A stretch of DNA of 64,000 bases from Bacillus sp. 123MFChir2 (GCF_000383235.1 NZ_KB910935.1:26262-90261), one strand, 5' to 3'. Shown: positions 7,876 through 17,005, counted from the stretch's first letter. A program made the numbers and translations. The notes: generated from the letters alone by a model not told the origin.

Positions 7876-9759
7876 TTACCTTACAGTTTCGTGAAATATA
7901 CTTGTATTAAACTTATGTTCTATATAGATTTGATACCATACCATAAATGATAAAACTGTCCAAATTTTACGGCTATAATCTCCTTTTCCAATACAGTGTG
8001 CTTCGAGCAATTTTAAAACGTATTGCCTATTAATTAAATGATCAGTCTGACTTTCTGTAATAATAGTTACAGCCCAATCATACATTTCATTCTTTAGCCA
8101 ATGACGAATTGGTACAGGAAAACCTAGTTTTTTACGTTTTAGCACATGATTCGGAACAATGTCTTTTACTGCTTCTCGTAGAAGAAATTTTGTTGTGCCA
8201 TTTGCAATTTTTAAATCATCTGGGATCTTTGATGCAACATCGAACACTTCTTTATCTAAAAATGGAACGCGAAGTTCTAAGGAGTGCGCCAATGTCATTC
8301 TATCTGCCTTTACAAGTATATCACCACGCAACCAGGTAAACATATCAATATATTGCATCTTGCTTACATCATTATAAGAACGTATTTCATTGTACAAAGG
8401 TTTGGTAATGTCCGTGTAGTTTACAGCATTACTGTAGTTTTGCATAAGCTCTACTTTTTCACTTTCTCTGAAAATTTTTGCATTTCCATAATAACGCTCT
8501 TCGATGGGCATACAGCCACGTTCAATGAAACTTTTTCCTTTGAAATCTGTTTGTAATGCACCACTCAATGCTTTTAAAGCGCGTTTTCCTGATGATGGAA
8601 TATACTGAAATAACTTTAATGAATTCGGTTCACGATAAATATTATAACCACCGAATAATTCATCAGCCCCTTCACCAGATAAAACCACCTTGACATGCTT
8701 ACGTGCTTCTTTTGCTACAAAATATAACGGAACAGCGGCTGGATCCGCCAATGGGTCGTCCATATGCCACATAATTTTTGGAAATTCATTCATAAATTCT
8801 TCTGGCGTTACAAGAACGCTATAATTTTTCACATTGAGTTTGTCTGCTGTTTCCTTTGCTATATCAATTTCACTAAAACCTTCATGTTCAAAACCTACAG
8901 AGAATGTCAATAAATTAGGATTAAACTCTTTTGCAATAGATACAACGATTGAGGAGTCGATCCCCCCAGATAAAAAGGATCCAACGGGAACATCGCTTCG
9001 CATATGCAATTTTACAGAATCATATAATACATCACGAATATTTTTGATATGATCCTCTTTTGATACATCAGAAGCATTGAAATATGGCTTCCAGTAGCGA
9101 TGGAAGGAAATTTCTTTCCCAGGTTCCTTAACAAAATAGTGTCCTGGTTCTAGCTTATTAATCGCTTCATTTAAAGATTGTGGTTCTGGTGCATATTGAT
9201 AAGTAAAATAATGATGTAGAGATGAAATATTTATACCTTTATCTCTCAATGCATAGAGAATGCTTTTCTTTTCAGAGGCAAAATAAATCATCTCTTCTTC
9301 TTGTGCAATAAACAATGGTTTAATACCAAAATGATCACGTGCACCGAATAAGCGCTTTTCTTCACGATCCCAAATTACAAATGCAAACATGCCGCGCAAG
9401 TAATCTACACACTTTTCCTTCATTTTTGCATATAAAGCGATTAGTACTTCTGTATCTGATTGTGTTGAAAATGTAGCCCCTTTTTCCAAGAGCATATTTC
9501 GAAGTTCTACATAGTTATAAATTTCGCCATTAAAAATAATTACATATCGCTCATTTTCATATGTCAATGGCTGATGACCAGCCTTTAAGTCAATAATACT
9601 CAAGCGACGGAAACCAAATTGTACATGTTCATCGCGGAAATAGCCTTCATCATCTGGACCACGGTGATGAATAATTGAATTCATCATCTCAAACTGTACA
9701 ATATCCTCAGTTGAAAATTCCCTAGGTCTATCATATAAGCAACCTACAAAGCCACACAT
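7876..9759 (-). CDS. asnB: Asparagine synthase (glutamine-hydrolysing)
   Basis: The 627-residue protein begins MCGFVGC, with Cys2 as the glutamine-hydrolysing nucleophile of class II amidotransferases. Its N-terminal domain (to about 215) has the NGEIYNY signature. The C-terminal synthetase domain carries the SGGIDSS pyrophosphatase loop and the ELFGGY motif. It converts aspartate, ATP and glutamine to asparagine in the cytoplasm. AGAAGGT lies 7 bases before the ATG. It appears monocistronic, and length and motifs are intact. Confidence 0.93.
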   Translation of the reverse strand: MCGFVGCLYDRPREFSTEDIVQFEMMNSIIHHRGPDDEGYFRDEHVQFGFRRLSIIDLKAGHQPLTYENERYVIIFNGEIYNYVELRNMLLEKGATFSTQSDTEVLIALYAKMKEKCVDYLRGMFAFVIWDREEKRLFGARDHFGIKPLFIAQEEEMIYFASEKKSILYALRDKGINISSLHHYFTYQYAPEPQSLNEAINKLEPGHYFVKEPGKEISFHRYWKPYFNASDVSKEDHIKNIRDVLYDSVKLHMRSDVPVGSFLSGGIDSSIVVSIAKEFNPNLLTFSVGFEHEGFSEIDIAKETADKLNVKNYSVLVTPEEFMNEFPKIMWHMDDPLADPAAVPLYFVAKEARKHVKVVLSGEGADELFGGYNIYREPNSLKLFQYIPSSGKRALKALSGALQTDFKGKSFIERGCMPIEERYYGNAKIFRESEKVELMQNYSNAVNYTDITKPLYNEIRSYNDVSKMQYIDMFTWLRGDILVKADRMTLAHSLELRVPFLDKEVFDVASKIPDDLKIANGTTKFLLREAVKDIVPNHVLKRKKLGFPVPIRHWLKNEMYDWAVTIITESQTDHLINRQYVLKLLEAHCIGKGDYSRKIWTVLSFMVWYQIYIEHKFNTSIFHETVR

Positions 9760-9959
9760 GCTGTTACCTTCTCTCTAAAAAATTCCTTTTACAAAATATC
9801 ACCTTAGATATGAACAAAGATAAAGTAATCCTTACCATAAATTTTGAGTAAAGCAAGGATATTCGTTCTTTTATAACATATTGAAGGCACTATTTTGATT
9901 TATGTAGTTTGTTAGCACTAACTCTACAAATATAACCATCTTTAACGTGTTAATTGAGT

Positions 9960-10346
9960 TTATCCAGCAACTGAAATAGATGGTTGTTCTAAAGCATGAA
10001 TGAGTACTTTTGCTGTTTCAACATTAGTAGCAAGCGGTACTTTATATACATCACATAATCTCATCAGGGCTGATACATCAGGTTCATGTGGATGTGCAGT
10101 TAATGGATCTCTTAAAAAAACAACAAAATCAATTAATTTTTTTGTTATTAATGTACCGATTTCTTGATCGCCACCATATGGACCAGACTGAAGACATTTA
10201 ATTGTTAAACCAGTAGCTGCATTTATTTTCTTCCCTGTTGTTCCAGTTGCCAACAAGTAATGTCCCTCTAAGATTGATTTATATTTTTTCACAAGTTGAA
10301 TCATTTCGTTCTTTTGATTATCGTGAGCAATTAGTGCTATTTGCAT
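9960..10346 (-). CDS. mgsA: Methylglyoxal synthase
   Basis: The 128-residue protein has the MgsA signatures HDNQKNEM near the N-terminus, the GTTGKKI phosphate loop and [10 protein letters not shown], which includes the catalytic Asp. It converts dihydroxyacetone phosphate to methylglyoxal, a bypass used when phosphorylated sugars accumulate. Length is typical. A GGGAGG ribosome binding site precedes the ATG. It is usually in the dapB-bshB region in Bacillus, but here it stands alone after asnB. Confidence 0.9.
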   Translation of the reverse strand: MQIALIAHDNQKNEMIQLVKKYKSILEGHYLLATGTTGKKINAATGLTIKCLQSGPYGGDQEIGTLITKKLIDFVVFLRDPLTAHPHEPDVSALMRLCDVYKVPLATNVETAKVLIHALEQPSISVAG

Positions 10347-11171
10347 ATAGCAAGCCTCCCAATGTTTTGGATATAACCTAATATATTTGCCAATTCCATC
10401 ATTTTACTTAGTTAATCTTTTCACATAGATATAAAAAGTTGATAGTTATAATTATTTAAATAATATTGGATTTCCTGAAACATAATCTTTATTCCAAACA
10501 TTCAACTTATAAACAATACAAGGGTTTTACAAGTACACCCCATTAATTTTTTCACAATAAGACATATTTGCTATTTTAAAATATAAATAACTTTACAAAC
10601 GTGTTTATATTTTAAAATAGCGTATTCAAATTGATTAACGATAAATTATTTCATGTCTTTTCCATAATCATATATATTTACGAGGCATTTTGAGATGTTA
10701 ATACTATTATTTTCACATTCTAATATTAATAATTCTTCTTTCCTCTCAAGCACATATGTGTGCGATATAGAAATTGTTCCTCCCTCCTTAAAACATGAAT
10801 ATTACGAATATTCATTGCGTAATATTTCACAGTCTCTTTTGTTGGGGTACGGCCACGATTACTTCTTTATTGAGCCACTCATCAATTTTTATAGTTTTCG
10901 AGGCATTTTACTATACCGAATACAAAAAACTATAAAAATGGGATTATAAATTACATTTTTCTTTAGTGACTCCAAAAGAAAGGAATCGTTTCCATACACC
11001 TTGTCGATCCACTCAACTACCTGATATTAGCATATTTTCATTTAAATGTATATTGATAACTAATTAATATTTTGCAAAAGAAAAAACATTATGCTTTATC
11101 TAAATAATCCTTAGACTGTAAGTTTCTAATGCTGTATATCTGTGCAAATTGCTCAAAATCAATTATAAAAA
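10347..11171. other. 825-bp gene-free region upstream of mgsA
   Basis: This contains a perfect 18-bp inverted repeat (see 10570-10621) and otherwise AT-rich sequence. A 84-codon plus-strand frame (10695-10949) has no ribosome binding site and no recognisable content, so it is not called. Two similar CGAGGCATTTT words (10681, 10900) flank that frame. Confidence 0.5.
10570..10621. repeat. Perfect 18-bp inverted repeat
   Basis: GCTATTTTAAAATATAAA (10570-10587) and its exact reverse complement (10604-10621) are separated by 16 bases. Each arm contains the smaller palindrome TATTTTAAAATA, so the whole could bind two dimers of a repressor. There is no adjacent T run, so it is not a normal terminator. 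Confidence 0.6.
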
Positions 11172-11690
11172 TTAGATTAGTGCTTCAACTAAGCTTTTTC
11201 CAAACTCTTTAGCACCATCCGGACCATCACTGGTTATAATGTCATTATGGGCAATAACATGTTTTGCAATATATTCTACATTATTATCTTTCAATGCATT
11301 AATCATCACATCTACTGGATAACATGTTGCTTGTCGTCCGGAAAGTAAACCAGTTTGAGCTATTACAACGGATCCGGCACAAATTCCTGTTACAAGAACT
11401 TTCTGCTCATAAGCTTGCTTCAAATAACTTATCAAAATTTGATTTCCCCATAGATAATCTATAGTGCCAGAACCACCAATAACAGCTATAATATCATAAT
11501 CATTTACTGGAACTTCAGAGAAAATAACTTCTGCTTTTGTCTTCCCTTGATTGTCTCCTGTAATTTCACCAATTTTGGTGCTTGCAATCGTCACTTTAAC
11601 TCCTGCATTTTCTAATACTTCTTGGGGATGAAATAATTCATCTTCATTAAAGCGATCTGATGGTATAATAAATAATGCGTTTTTATTCAT
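11172..11690 (-). CDS. DJ-1/PfpI family protein
   Basis: The 172-residue protein has the DJ-1 nucleophile elbow VTGICAGSVVIA, with Cys104 as the presumed reactive residue, and the conserved GGSG loop at about 72-75. Members act as glyoxalase III/deglycase, chaperone or protease-like stress proteins, and the activity here is unknown. It is divergently transcribed from an HxlR regulator gene 144 bp away, which probably represses it. An AGGAGA ribosome binding site is 10-11 bases before the ATG. Confidence 0.8.
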   Translation of the reverse strand: MNKNALFIIPSDRFNEDELFHPQEVLENAGVKVTIASTKIGEITGDNQGKTKAEVIFSEVPVNDYDIIAVIGGSGTIDYLWGNQILISYLKQAYEQKVLVTGICAGSVVIAQTGLLSGRQATCYPVDVMINALKDNNVEYIAKHVIAHNDIITSDGPDGAKEFGKSLVEALI

Positions 11691-11736
11691 TGTGTGTTTA
11701 TCTCCTCTAAATAAAAAATAATTTTAAGCCTGAATA

Positions 11737-11808
11737 TAGTTTAACCTCGATTATTCACACTGTGAAGACTGCACTTTTTTGTACGAAGGTTACCAAAAAG
11801 TTACTATT
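11737..11808. promoter_or_regulatory. Divergent operator/promoter of the PfpI–hxlR pair
   Basis: A 72-bp block is nearly identical to 13681-13752, upstream of the second hxlR copy. Both contain CACTTTTTTGTACGAAGGTTACC and a GTTAC-N6-GTTAC direct repeat with 11-bp period. Conservation between two diverged loci singles out the likely HxlR-family binding site. Confidence 0.6.
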
Positions 11809-11834
11809 GCAAGAAGACAAGGAGTTAAGAAGAT

Positions 11835-12224
11835 ATGTCAGATACATTACGGGAAGAAATTAAACAGAAGATATTAAATGGTGATTTTAATTGTGAAAAA
11901 GAACTGACTTTGTCTGTATTTAGCGGGAAGTGGAAAGTGGTTATTTTGTGGCACCTTGGTGTAGAAGGACCACACCGCTTTAGTGACCTTCAAAGACTTT
12001 TCCCTAAAATATCTCACAAAATATTAACTAATCAGTTACGTGAACTTACAGAAGATGAAATTATTTGCCGAAAAGTTTTCCCAGAGTCTCCTCCAAAAGT
12101 TGAGTACTCTATGACTAAACTTGGAATGACTCTGCTACCTATAATTGAAATGATGTATGATTGGGGAAAAAAACGAATGGTAGAAATTAAAGAAGAATTA
12201 GGTTCTTTAGAATCGACAGATTAA
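11835..12224 (+). CDS. HxlR-family transcriptional regulator, copy 1
   Basis: The 129-residue winged-helix protein has the HxlR pattern C-x-E-x-TLS.FSGKWK..ILWHL....RFSDLQR.FP.IS.K.LT.QLREL. The conserved Cys19 near the N-terminus is the redox or aldehyde-sensing residue in relatives such as HypR and YodB. Divergence from the DJ-1/PfpI gene suggests it responds to electrophile stress; that is inference. The start has an AAGGAG ribosome binding site. Confidence 0.85.
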   Translation: MSDTLREEIKQKILNGDFNCEKELTLSVFSGKWKVVILWHLGVEGPHRFSDLQRLFPKISHKILTNQLRELTEDEIICRKVFPESPPKVEYSMTKLGMTLLPIIEMMYDWGKKRMVEIKEELGSLESTD

Positions 12225-12905
12225 TAAACTGACAATTCTACACCTAAAGATATTACAAACAAAGAAATAAACTACTCCAAACGATAAAATTGAGGAATTT
12301 CCACTTTTTTTATATCGAATATAGTCTAGTGTTTTCAAAATAAAATACAATCATTAAAATATCAAAAACCCTTAATTTCGATCAAGAAGCAGGGGTTTTT
12401 GACATTTTAATAGACTTAGGGAAATGAATACTTATTCAAGAAAAGCTACTTGTTAGGTGAAAAAATATTTATCTAGTTGATGGGAATGCGGCTGTATCCC
12501 TATATCTAAAGACTTTTCCTCTTGCGTCCTGAATTTTTCCAACTTTCATTTACATCGTCGAACAACCGATATACTGATGAGGAACAAATACTGGCTGTTC
12601 GCTGACAACTAGTGTAGCTTGCAAAACCGCCAATGCAATCGTTCTTTAATACATCATTTATTATATATAGAGACGTTATAAGGGGATTTCCCCCTAATTC
12701 ACCCCTAGCCTCACTTCTCTCAACATGAGGGGGAAAAACAAACGAAAAGAAATAAAAACTTATAATATAACAGAAGCATGAGAAGAATCAAACATTCTTA
12801 GTGATAAATAAACTAAAATCTTGTTTGTCTCAGACATTACCTCATTATAAGAAGTAGACAACACGAAAACCCCTTAGCGTCCAAGGGGTTTTCGTGTTGT
12901 CCTTT
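12225..12905. other. 681-bp gene-free region
   Basis: Holds a stem (TCAAAAACCC 12362-12371 with GGGTTTTTGA 12393-12402), probably the hxlR terminator, and unrecognised sequence. It ends in the SDR terminator at 12857-12901. No ribosome-binding-site-supported frame was seen. Confidence 0.5.
12362..12408 (+). terminator. Probable terminator of hxlR copy 1
   Basis: A ten-bp stem with a 21-base loop, followed by CATTTTAAT. The T run is weak. Confidence 0.45.
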
Positions 12906-12906
12906 T
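12857..12906. terminator. Strong hairpin terminator after the SDR gene
   Basis: A 19-bp perfect stem (12857-12875 with 12883-12901), AACACGAAAACCCCTT-type, with a 7-base loop and CTTTTTA on the plus strand. It adjoins the SDR stop codon. Confidence 0.85.
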
Positions 12907-13622
12907 TATGGATTAGTAGATAAAAGACTAGCATTCTTCACAAAAATACGTGGATGTAGTTTTAATTGAGCTACCATGTATTCCGCCAAATCATCTGCTT
13001 GCATTACTTTCTCTGGGTTACCATCGGTTAAGTTTAATTCTATCGCCATATCCGTTGCAACTGTACTTGGTGTCAATGCATTTACACGTATATTATGTTT
13101 TCTTACTTCGTACATTAAAGACTCTGTTAAACCAAGTACTGCAAATTTAGAAGCACTATATGCACTTGTAACAGCTGCCCCTTTTTGTCCTGCAGTAGAT
13201 GAGATATTAATAATATCACCATATTGCTGATTAATCATATCTGGTAATACTGCTCTTATTACGTTGTATACACCCATTACGTTTACTTGCATAATATTTT
13301 CCCAAGTTTCAGGACTAAGATCCAAGAAACCACCAAATTCACTAATACCAGCACTGTTAATTAAAATATCTAACGCGCCTAATTCAGATTTAATAACATC
13401 AACGGCTTTGTATACAGATTCTAAATCTTTTACATCTGCAGCTGCAATGCTTACTTCTACATTATATTCTTTTAGCTCGTCTGCAACCTTTTCTAAGTTT
13501 GCTAGTGTACGACCAACTAAACCAATTTTTACTCCTTCTTTCGCAAGTGCAATTGCTGTCGCACGCCCTATGCCTCTTCCAGCACCAGTAATTAACGCTG
13601 TTTTTCCTTGTAATGATTGCAT
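12906..13622 (-). CDS. Short-chain dehydrogenase/reductase, 3-ketoacyl-ACP-reductase-like
   Basis: It has the classical SDR layout: TGAGRGIG nucleotide-binding loop near the N-terminus, NSAG, ISSTAG with the catalytic Ser, and YSASK with catalytic Tyr and Lys. The size (about 239 residues) and similarity to FabG homologues suggest an NADPH-dependent carbonyl reductase of unknown substrate. The start is placed at MQSLQGK (13622), because AAGGGATG is properly spaced for that ATG rather than the one three codons upstream. It is divergent from a second, truncated hxlR gene whose product probably once controlled it. Confidence 0.82.
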   Translation of the reverse strand: MQSLQGKTALITGAGRGIGRATAIALAKEGVKIGLVGRTLANLEKVADELKEYNVEVSIAAADVKDLESVYKAVDVIKSELGALDILINSAGISEFGGFLDLSPETWENIMQVNVMGVYNVIRAVLPDMINQQYGDIINISSTAGQKGAAVTSAYSASKFAVLGLTESLMYEVRKHNIRVNALTPSTVATDMAIELNLTDGNPEKVMQADDLAEYMVAQLKLHPRIFVKNASLLSTNP

Positions 13623-13680
13623 GATTATCATCCCTTCGCTTACTATCTATAAAAAATTTCTCTTTAAGATTAACCATAGT

Positions 13681-13752
13681 TAGTTTAACCTTGATTTTCA
13701 ACACTGTAAATAATGCACTTTTTTGTACGAAGGTTACCAAAATGTTACTATA
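13681..13752. promoter_or_regulatory. Divergent operator/promoter of the SDR–hxlR2 pair
   Basis: Near-copy of the 11737-11808 block, including TTTTTTGTACGAAGGTTACC and the GTTAC direct repeat. It shows that regulator and operator were duplicated together while the divergent target gene differs. Confidence 0.6.
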
Positions 13753-13787
13753 TATTAGATATACAAAAATAAGGAAGATTGAAATCT

Positions 13788-13975
13788 ATGTCAGATACAT
13801 TAAGGGAGGAAATTAAAAATAAAATATTAAATGGTGATTTTAACTGTGAAAAAGAACTTACCTTATCAATTTTTAATGGCAAGTGGAAAGTTGTTATTTT
13901 ATGTCACTTAGGTTTTGAAGGAGTGCATCGCTTTAGTGATCTCCAAAGACTGTTTCCTAAAGTATCTCATAATAG
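13788..13975 (+). pseudogene. HxlR-family regulator, copy 2, 3'-truncated
   Basis: The first 61 codons, starting at [10 protein letters not shown], are about 85 percent identical to hxlR copy 1. They keep the conserved Cys and the first part of the winged helix. Homology stops at about 13972, where the sequence runs into an IS231-like end; the frame then reads out as HNRPHHTCPST and stops. The wing and dimer helices are lost, so the product is probably non-functional and the divergent SDR gene may be derepressed. Confidence 0.8.
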
Positions 13976-14586
13976 ACCTCACCATACATGCCCATCAACT
14001 TAAGAAATAATTGCTCCCCAAAACGAAAAAAGTGAGCCGAACTCTTATGAATAAATGTGAAAGAAGTAAAGGTAAATGACGTACAATCTATGCTGTTTCC
14101 AATATTAATTTGGGCAGCTGATGTTTTTCCTTGATGAACAATTTCATAGTCTATTCCCATTTCATATTCTCCAGGATGACTTCCACTTAACACCCATCCT
14201 TTCGGTAATCCTTTTTGCATTGAAACGCCCTCCCTTTCTATATAAAATGATTGAAAATACGTCCGATACCTTTTCGGTGGTAAATGAAACATGCCTTTAA
14301 ATGCTCTAGTAAATGCTTCTTGTGAGGAAAACCCATACTGCACTGCAATATCTAATACAGATCGATTTGTCATCACTAATGCCTGCGCTGCATATGTTAA
14401 TCGTCTCTTCCGAATATATGAGTTGACGCTCATTCCAATATTATCTTGAAAAACCCGATGAAAATGATACATAGACATAGCACAATAAGAAGCTACTTCT
14501 TCTAAAGTCAGTTCTTCCTCAATATGCTTTTCCATATAATCAATTGCACGTTTTAATAGTTCACCATACCTCTGCACACTCATCAT
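13957..14586 (-). pseudogene. AraC-family regulator with truncated effector domain
   Basis: Residues about 1-110 form an AraC helix-turn-helix pair (YMEKHIEEELTLEEVASYCAMSMYHFHRVF and IAVQYGFSSQEAFTRAFKGMF). The usual GyrI-like ligand domain begins (GWVLSGSHPGEYEMGID) but breaks off after HQGKTSA. It is replaced by about 50 residues read through IS-like sequence, ending GMYGEVYYEIL. Family members are about 290 residues, against 210 here. DNA binding may survive but ligand sensing should not. The start is uncertain among ATG 14586, ATG 14583 and GTG 14577, all close behind AAGGAGGG. Confidence 0.7.
13987..14006. mobile_element. IS231-like terminal inverted repeat at a deletion junction
   Basis: CATGCCCATCAACTTAAGAA matches, from memory, the 20-bp terminal repeat of IS231 (IS4 family), common in B. 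cereus and B. thuringiensis. No transposase remains. It lies exactly between truncated hxlR2 and a C-terminally altered AraC-type gene, so an IS231-mediated deletion is the likely cause. Confidence 0.5.
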
Positions 14587-14733
14587 CCCTCCTTGCATTT
14601 CCAATTTAACATAAATATTTCATCTATTTTTTGATTTAAATTGCGATATTTGGAAAAACAATCACTTTCTCTTACATAAAAAGATAAATATTGGAAAAAC
14701 TTTATTTGAAAACAACTAAGGAGGCTTTACAAA

Positions 14734-15195
14734 ATGAGAATCTTATTTTCAATCCTTTTAGCATTCATGCTATTACCTGCAATGACAGGCTGTACACCTA
14801 AGAAACAGGATACAACTACTGATAAGAAAACGACAGAAGGCGGAAAACAAGCAGCTAACCAAGATTTAAAATTAAGCTTTAATGAATTTGATTTAAAAGC
14901 AAACTACAAAGATACAAAGAAAGACTACGAAGCTGACTATAAACATAAAACAGCGAGTGACAAGCCTGAGGTAAAATTAGAAGATCGTAAAACAAATGAA
15001 AAGCTAGCTGGAGATGAAGCATTAACAAAGCTCACTCCACTCTTACAACAACTAAAATTTGATAAAGACACAAAAGATGAAGATGTCATTAATCAAGTAG
15101 TAGATGTATTCCAACTAGACAAAGATTATGAAAAATTCGACTTAGAAGTTGTCTTTACAGATGGAACGAAAAAAGAATATAAAATGCCAAAGTAA
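14734..15195 (+). CDS. YusW-like lipoprotein
   Basis: The 153-residue product has a lipoprotein signal (LLPAMTGC) and a lysine- and aspartate-rich linker. It ends in a domain of the YusW type (FNEFDLKANYKDTKKDYEADY and FDLEVVFTDGTKKEYKM). It is exported and lipid-anchored on the outer face of the membrane; function unknown. AAGGAGG precedes the ATG. A hairpin AAAGGTG/CACCTTT follows the stop. Confidence 0.75.
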   Translation: MRILFSILLAFMLLPAMTGCTPKKQDTTTDKKTTEGGKQAANQDLKLSFNEFDLKANYKDTKKDYEADYKHKTASDKPEVKLEDRKTNEKLAGDEALTKLTPLLQQLKFDKDTKDEDVINQVVDVFQLDKDYEKFDLEVVFTDGTKKEYKMPK

Positions 15196-15225
15196 AAGGT
15201 GAACTCTAAAAGTACACCTTTATGT
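15196..15225 (+). terminator. Terminator of the YusW-like gene
   Basis: AAAGGTG and CACCTTT form a short stem just after the stop codon. Confidence 0.5.
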
Positions 15226-15252
15226 ATCATGAAAATCCGAACAGATAGAAAT

Positions 15253-15300
15253 AAAGTAGCCCTTTTAACTTTCGTCTAAAGGGCTACTTTATAATTTTTT
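15253..15300. terminator. Terminator after the 15300-15861 operon
   Basis: AAAGTAGCCCTTT (15253-15265) and AAAGGGCTACTTT (15278-15290) form a perfect 13-bp stem. It lies downstream of the minus-strand pair, with ATTTTTT on the other side. Confidence 0.75.
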
Positions 15301-15536
15301 TATTCTTCATTAAAACATTTTTTATGAAATCTTTTCCCATCCATTTTGTTATAATACACTTCATATTTCTCTCTCGTAGTTGGATCAAAGTATATTTCTC
15401 CTGTAAATAAATATCCAGTTGGCACCTCTGTACCATGATTATCTTGTAATCTTTTATCTTTTCTCTTAGCCATTAGTAAAATAATAAGGAAAATAATGAT
15501 TTGTACACAAAAGTATATTACAATACCTTTCCACAT
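15300..15536 (-). CDS. Small membrane protein of unknown function
   Basis: The 78-residue product has one N-terminal membrane helix (IVIYFCVQIIIFLIILLMAK) and a polar C-terminal tail that probably lies in the cytoplasm. Its ATG comes one base after the stop of the YbjQ-family gene, so the two are translationally coupled and likely work together. Family not recognised. Confidence 0.65.
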   Translation of the reverse strand: MWKGIVIYFCVQIIIFLIILLMAKRKDKRLQDNHGTEVPTGYLFTGEIYFDPTTREKYEVYYNKMDGKRFHKKCFNEE

Positions 15537-15537
15537 A

Positions 15538-15861
15538 CTATTCAGCCTTTTCTACAATAACAGCTGTACCGTACGCTACAATCTCACTCATATTATGACT
15601 TAAGCTTCCTGAATCAAAACGAACCATAATAATTGCGTTTGCTCCCATTGCTGCGGCATTTTCAACCATGCGATCTAACGCATACTTTCTTGCGTCCTCA
15701 AGCATCTCTGTATACTGTAAAATCTCTCCTCCAAATAACCCTTTGAATGCAGCCATAATATCTTTCCCTAATCCTCTTGCTCGCACTGTTAATCCAAATA
15801 CCGTTCCTAACGTCTGTTTCACTTCATAACCTGGTAAACCCTCCGTTGTTACAACAATCAT
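15538..15861 (-). CDS. YbjQ/UPF0145 family protein
   Basis: The protein of about 107 residues (MIVVTTEGLPGYEV.. to VIVEKAE) has the YbjQ signature GANAIIMVRFD, a small oligomeric fold described as a putative heavy-metal-binding domain. Starting at MIVVTT (15861) fits AAGGGG 10 bases upstream and the usual family length. The ATG 54 bases upstream adds an atypical leader and overlaps an inverted repeat. It is in an operon with a small membrane protein. Confidence 0.78.
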   Translation of the reverse strand: MIVVTTEGLPGYEVKQTLGTVFGLTVRARGLGKDIMAAFKGLFGGEILQYTEMLEDARKYALDRMVENAAAMGANAIIMVRFDSGSLSHNMSEIVAYGTAVIVEKAE

Positions 15862-15876
15862 TTCATTCAACCCCTT

Positions 15877-15908
15877 CATTATTATTATCATTATTGATAA
15901 TAATAATG
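15877..15908. promoter_or_regulatory. 13-bp inverted repeat upstream of the YbjQ gene
   Basis: CATTATTATTATC and GATAATAATAATG are perfect inverted repeats around ATTATT, 16 bp upstream of the preferred start. The pattern is loosely like a Fur box (GATAAT/ATTATC), but the central spacing does not match the 7-1-7 form. Confidence 0.45.
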
Positions 15909-15943
15909 TATGCAAAGAATGTCAAACATTCTTCAATTCCGAT

Positions 15944-16142
15944 TAAATATATAAATCCAATTTATTTTTTACATATAGATTGCTACCATGAAAAAAGGAA
16001 CCTGCACTTGTTTGCTCTTTTGGGTTTTCGCTGCGCATGTGGCAGAAATAGGCCCCGACCAATTCTACGCATGGCCAGTTGCTCTCGCCCACCGAAAAAG
16101 AAAAGGGTTTTTATGTTAGGTTTTCAATTTGCATCTATATAT
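15944..16142 (-). repeat. Dispersed bcr-like repeat, copy D
   Basis: Full-length minus-strand copy, containing the reverse of the CTGGCCATGCGTAGA core and the AAAACCTAACATAAAAACCC flank. Confidence 0.65.
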
Positions 16143-16149
16143 TTATAAA

Positions 16150-16200
16150 GTAAAACTTTAATCAGTGGGGGGTCTTATTGCCCACAAATAGCGGGATAAA
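16150..16200 (+). repeat. Short repeat of the GCCCACAAATAGCGGGATAAAC type
   Basis: Shares CAGTG...TTATTGCCCAC.AATAGCGGGATAAAC with 63062-63118 and, more weakly, 24046-24168. It abuts bcr-like copy D, just as the 63062 copy abuts copy G. Confidence 0.55.
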
Positions 16201-16227
16201 CTAACTAGATACACCTTATGAAATAAA

Positions 16228-16257
16228 AAATAACTTTGTTTGAAAACAAAGTTATTT
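16228..16257. terminator. Terminator after the 16252-16776 lipoprotein
   Basis: AAATAACTTTGTTT and AAACAAAGTTATTT form a perfect 14-bp stem that overlaps the stop codon. Confidence 0.7.
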
Positions 16258-16776
16258 GGCTGCCTTCTCTTCTTTCTTAAAGCGGTTATAATAATTAACT
16301 GCTGTAGACAGGTGCACCTCAATATCGCGAATGAATGAAGAGTCTTCTTCTTTCGCTACGCGTTCTAATTTTTTCATCGCTTGTTCGGTTTCGTTTAAAA
16401 AACCTGCGTATAATTCATTTTCTCTTTCTTTTGACTTTGGAACTCGAATTTCTTTACGCACATTTTCAATATCCGCTAACGTATTATCTGTTAATTTTTG
16501 TACGTCTTCTTTAAACTTTGGGAGTTTCATTGCCTTCCCAGACTCCTCTTCCGCTTTTTTCCAAAGCTTCATAGCCTCATTTACTTCATTATTAATTTTG
16601 TCTTCATATTGACTATGTACAGATTGATACACTTTCAGATCTTCAGAATTGTCTTCTTTATGATTTTTTTGCTCTACTTTTTCTTTCGTTTCTTGTTTTG
16701 CTTCTTTATTACTAGTACATCCGGTTAATAGTAATGCACTACTAAGCAGAATCGCGCCCCAAGCTTTTTGCTTCAT
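16252..16776 (-). CDS. Lipoprotein with helical, charged C-terminal region
   Basis: The 174-residue product has a classic lipobox (LLLTGC, Cys20) and a very lysine/glutamate-rich linker. A predicted helical region follows (about 50-170), rich in K and E with heptad-like spacing. It should be anchored on the outside of the membrane. I do not recognise the family. A TAAAACTG-AGGAG-like ribosome binding site precedes the ATG. Confidence 0.65.
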   Translation of the reverse strand: MKQKAWGAILLSSALLLTGCTSNKEAKQETKEKVEQKNHKEDNSEDLKVYQSVHSQYEDKINNEVNEAMKLWKKAEEESGKAMKLPKFKEDVQKLTDNTLADIENVRKEIRVPKSKERENELYAGFLNETEQAMKKLERVAKEEDSSFIRDIEVHLSTAVNYYNRFKKEEKAAK

Positions 16777-17005
16777 TTTAAACTGCTCCTTTTGTTCACT
16801 GTATGTCTTCTATCATTATTATAGCGATAACAAGTAAAAATTCACACGTATCTGCTCTCATTTCTACTTACAGCCATATTGTGTTCACAATATCGTCACT
16901 TTATCCACTACATGCTAAAGCGCTTAAATTAACCAGGATAAAACAAATAAAGTAATACAAACTAACAATAGAACGTTTATGTAAATCAAAAAGGAGAAGA
17001 TACCC

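Noticed and set aside
8109-9052. Several plus-strand open frames across asnB
   Set aside because: They lie antisense to a strongly conserved gene, lack ribosome binding sites and have no recognisable content.
10695-10949. 84-codon plus-strand frame in the gap upstream of mgsA
   Set aside because: No convincing ribosome binding site, AT-driven composition and no family resemblance.
15877-15908. Fur box upstream of the YbjQ gene
   Set aside because: It has GATAAT/ATTATC words but the spacing does not fit the Bacillus 7-1-7 Fur site; kept only as an inverted repeat.
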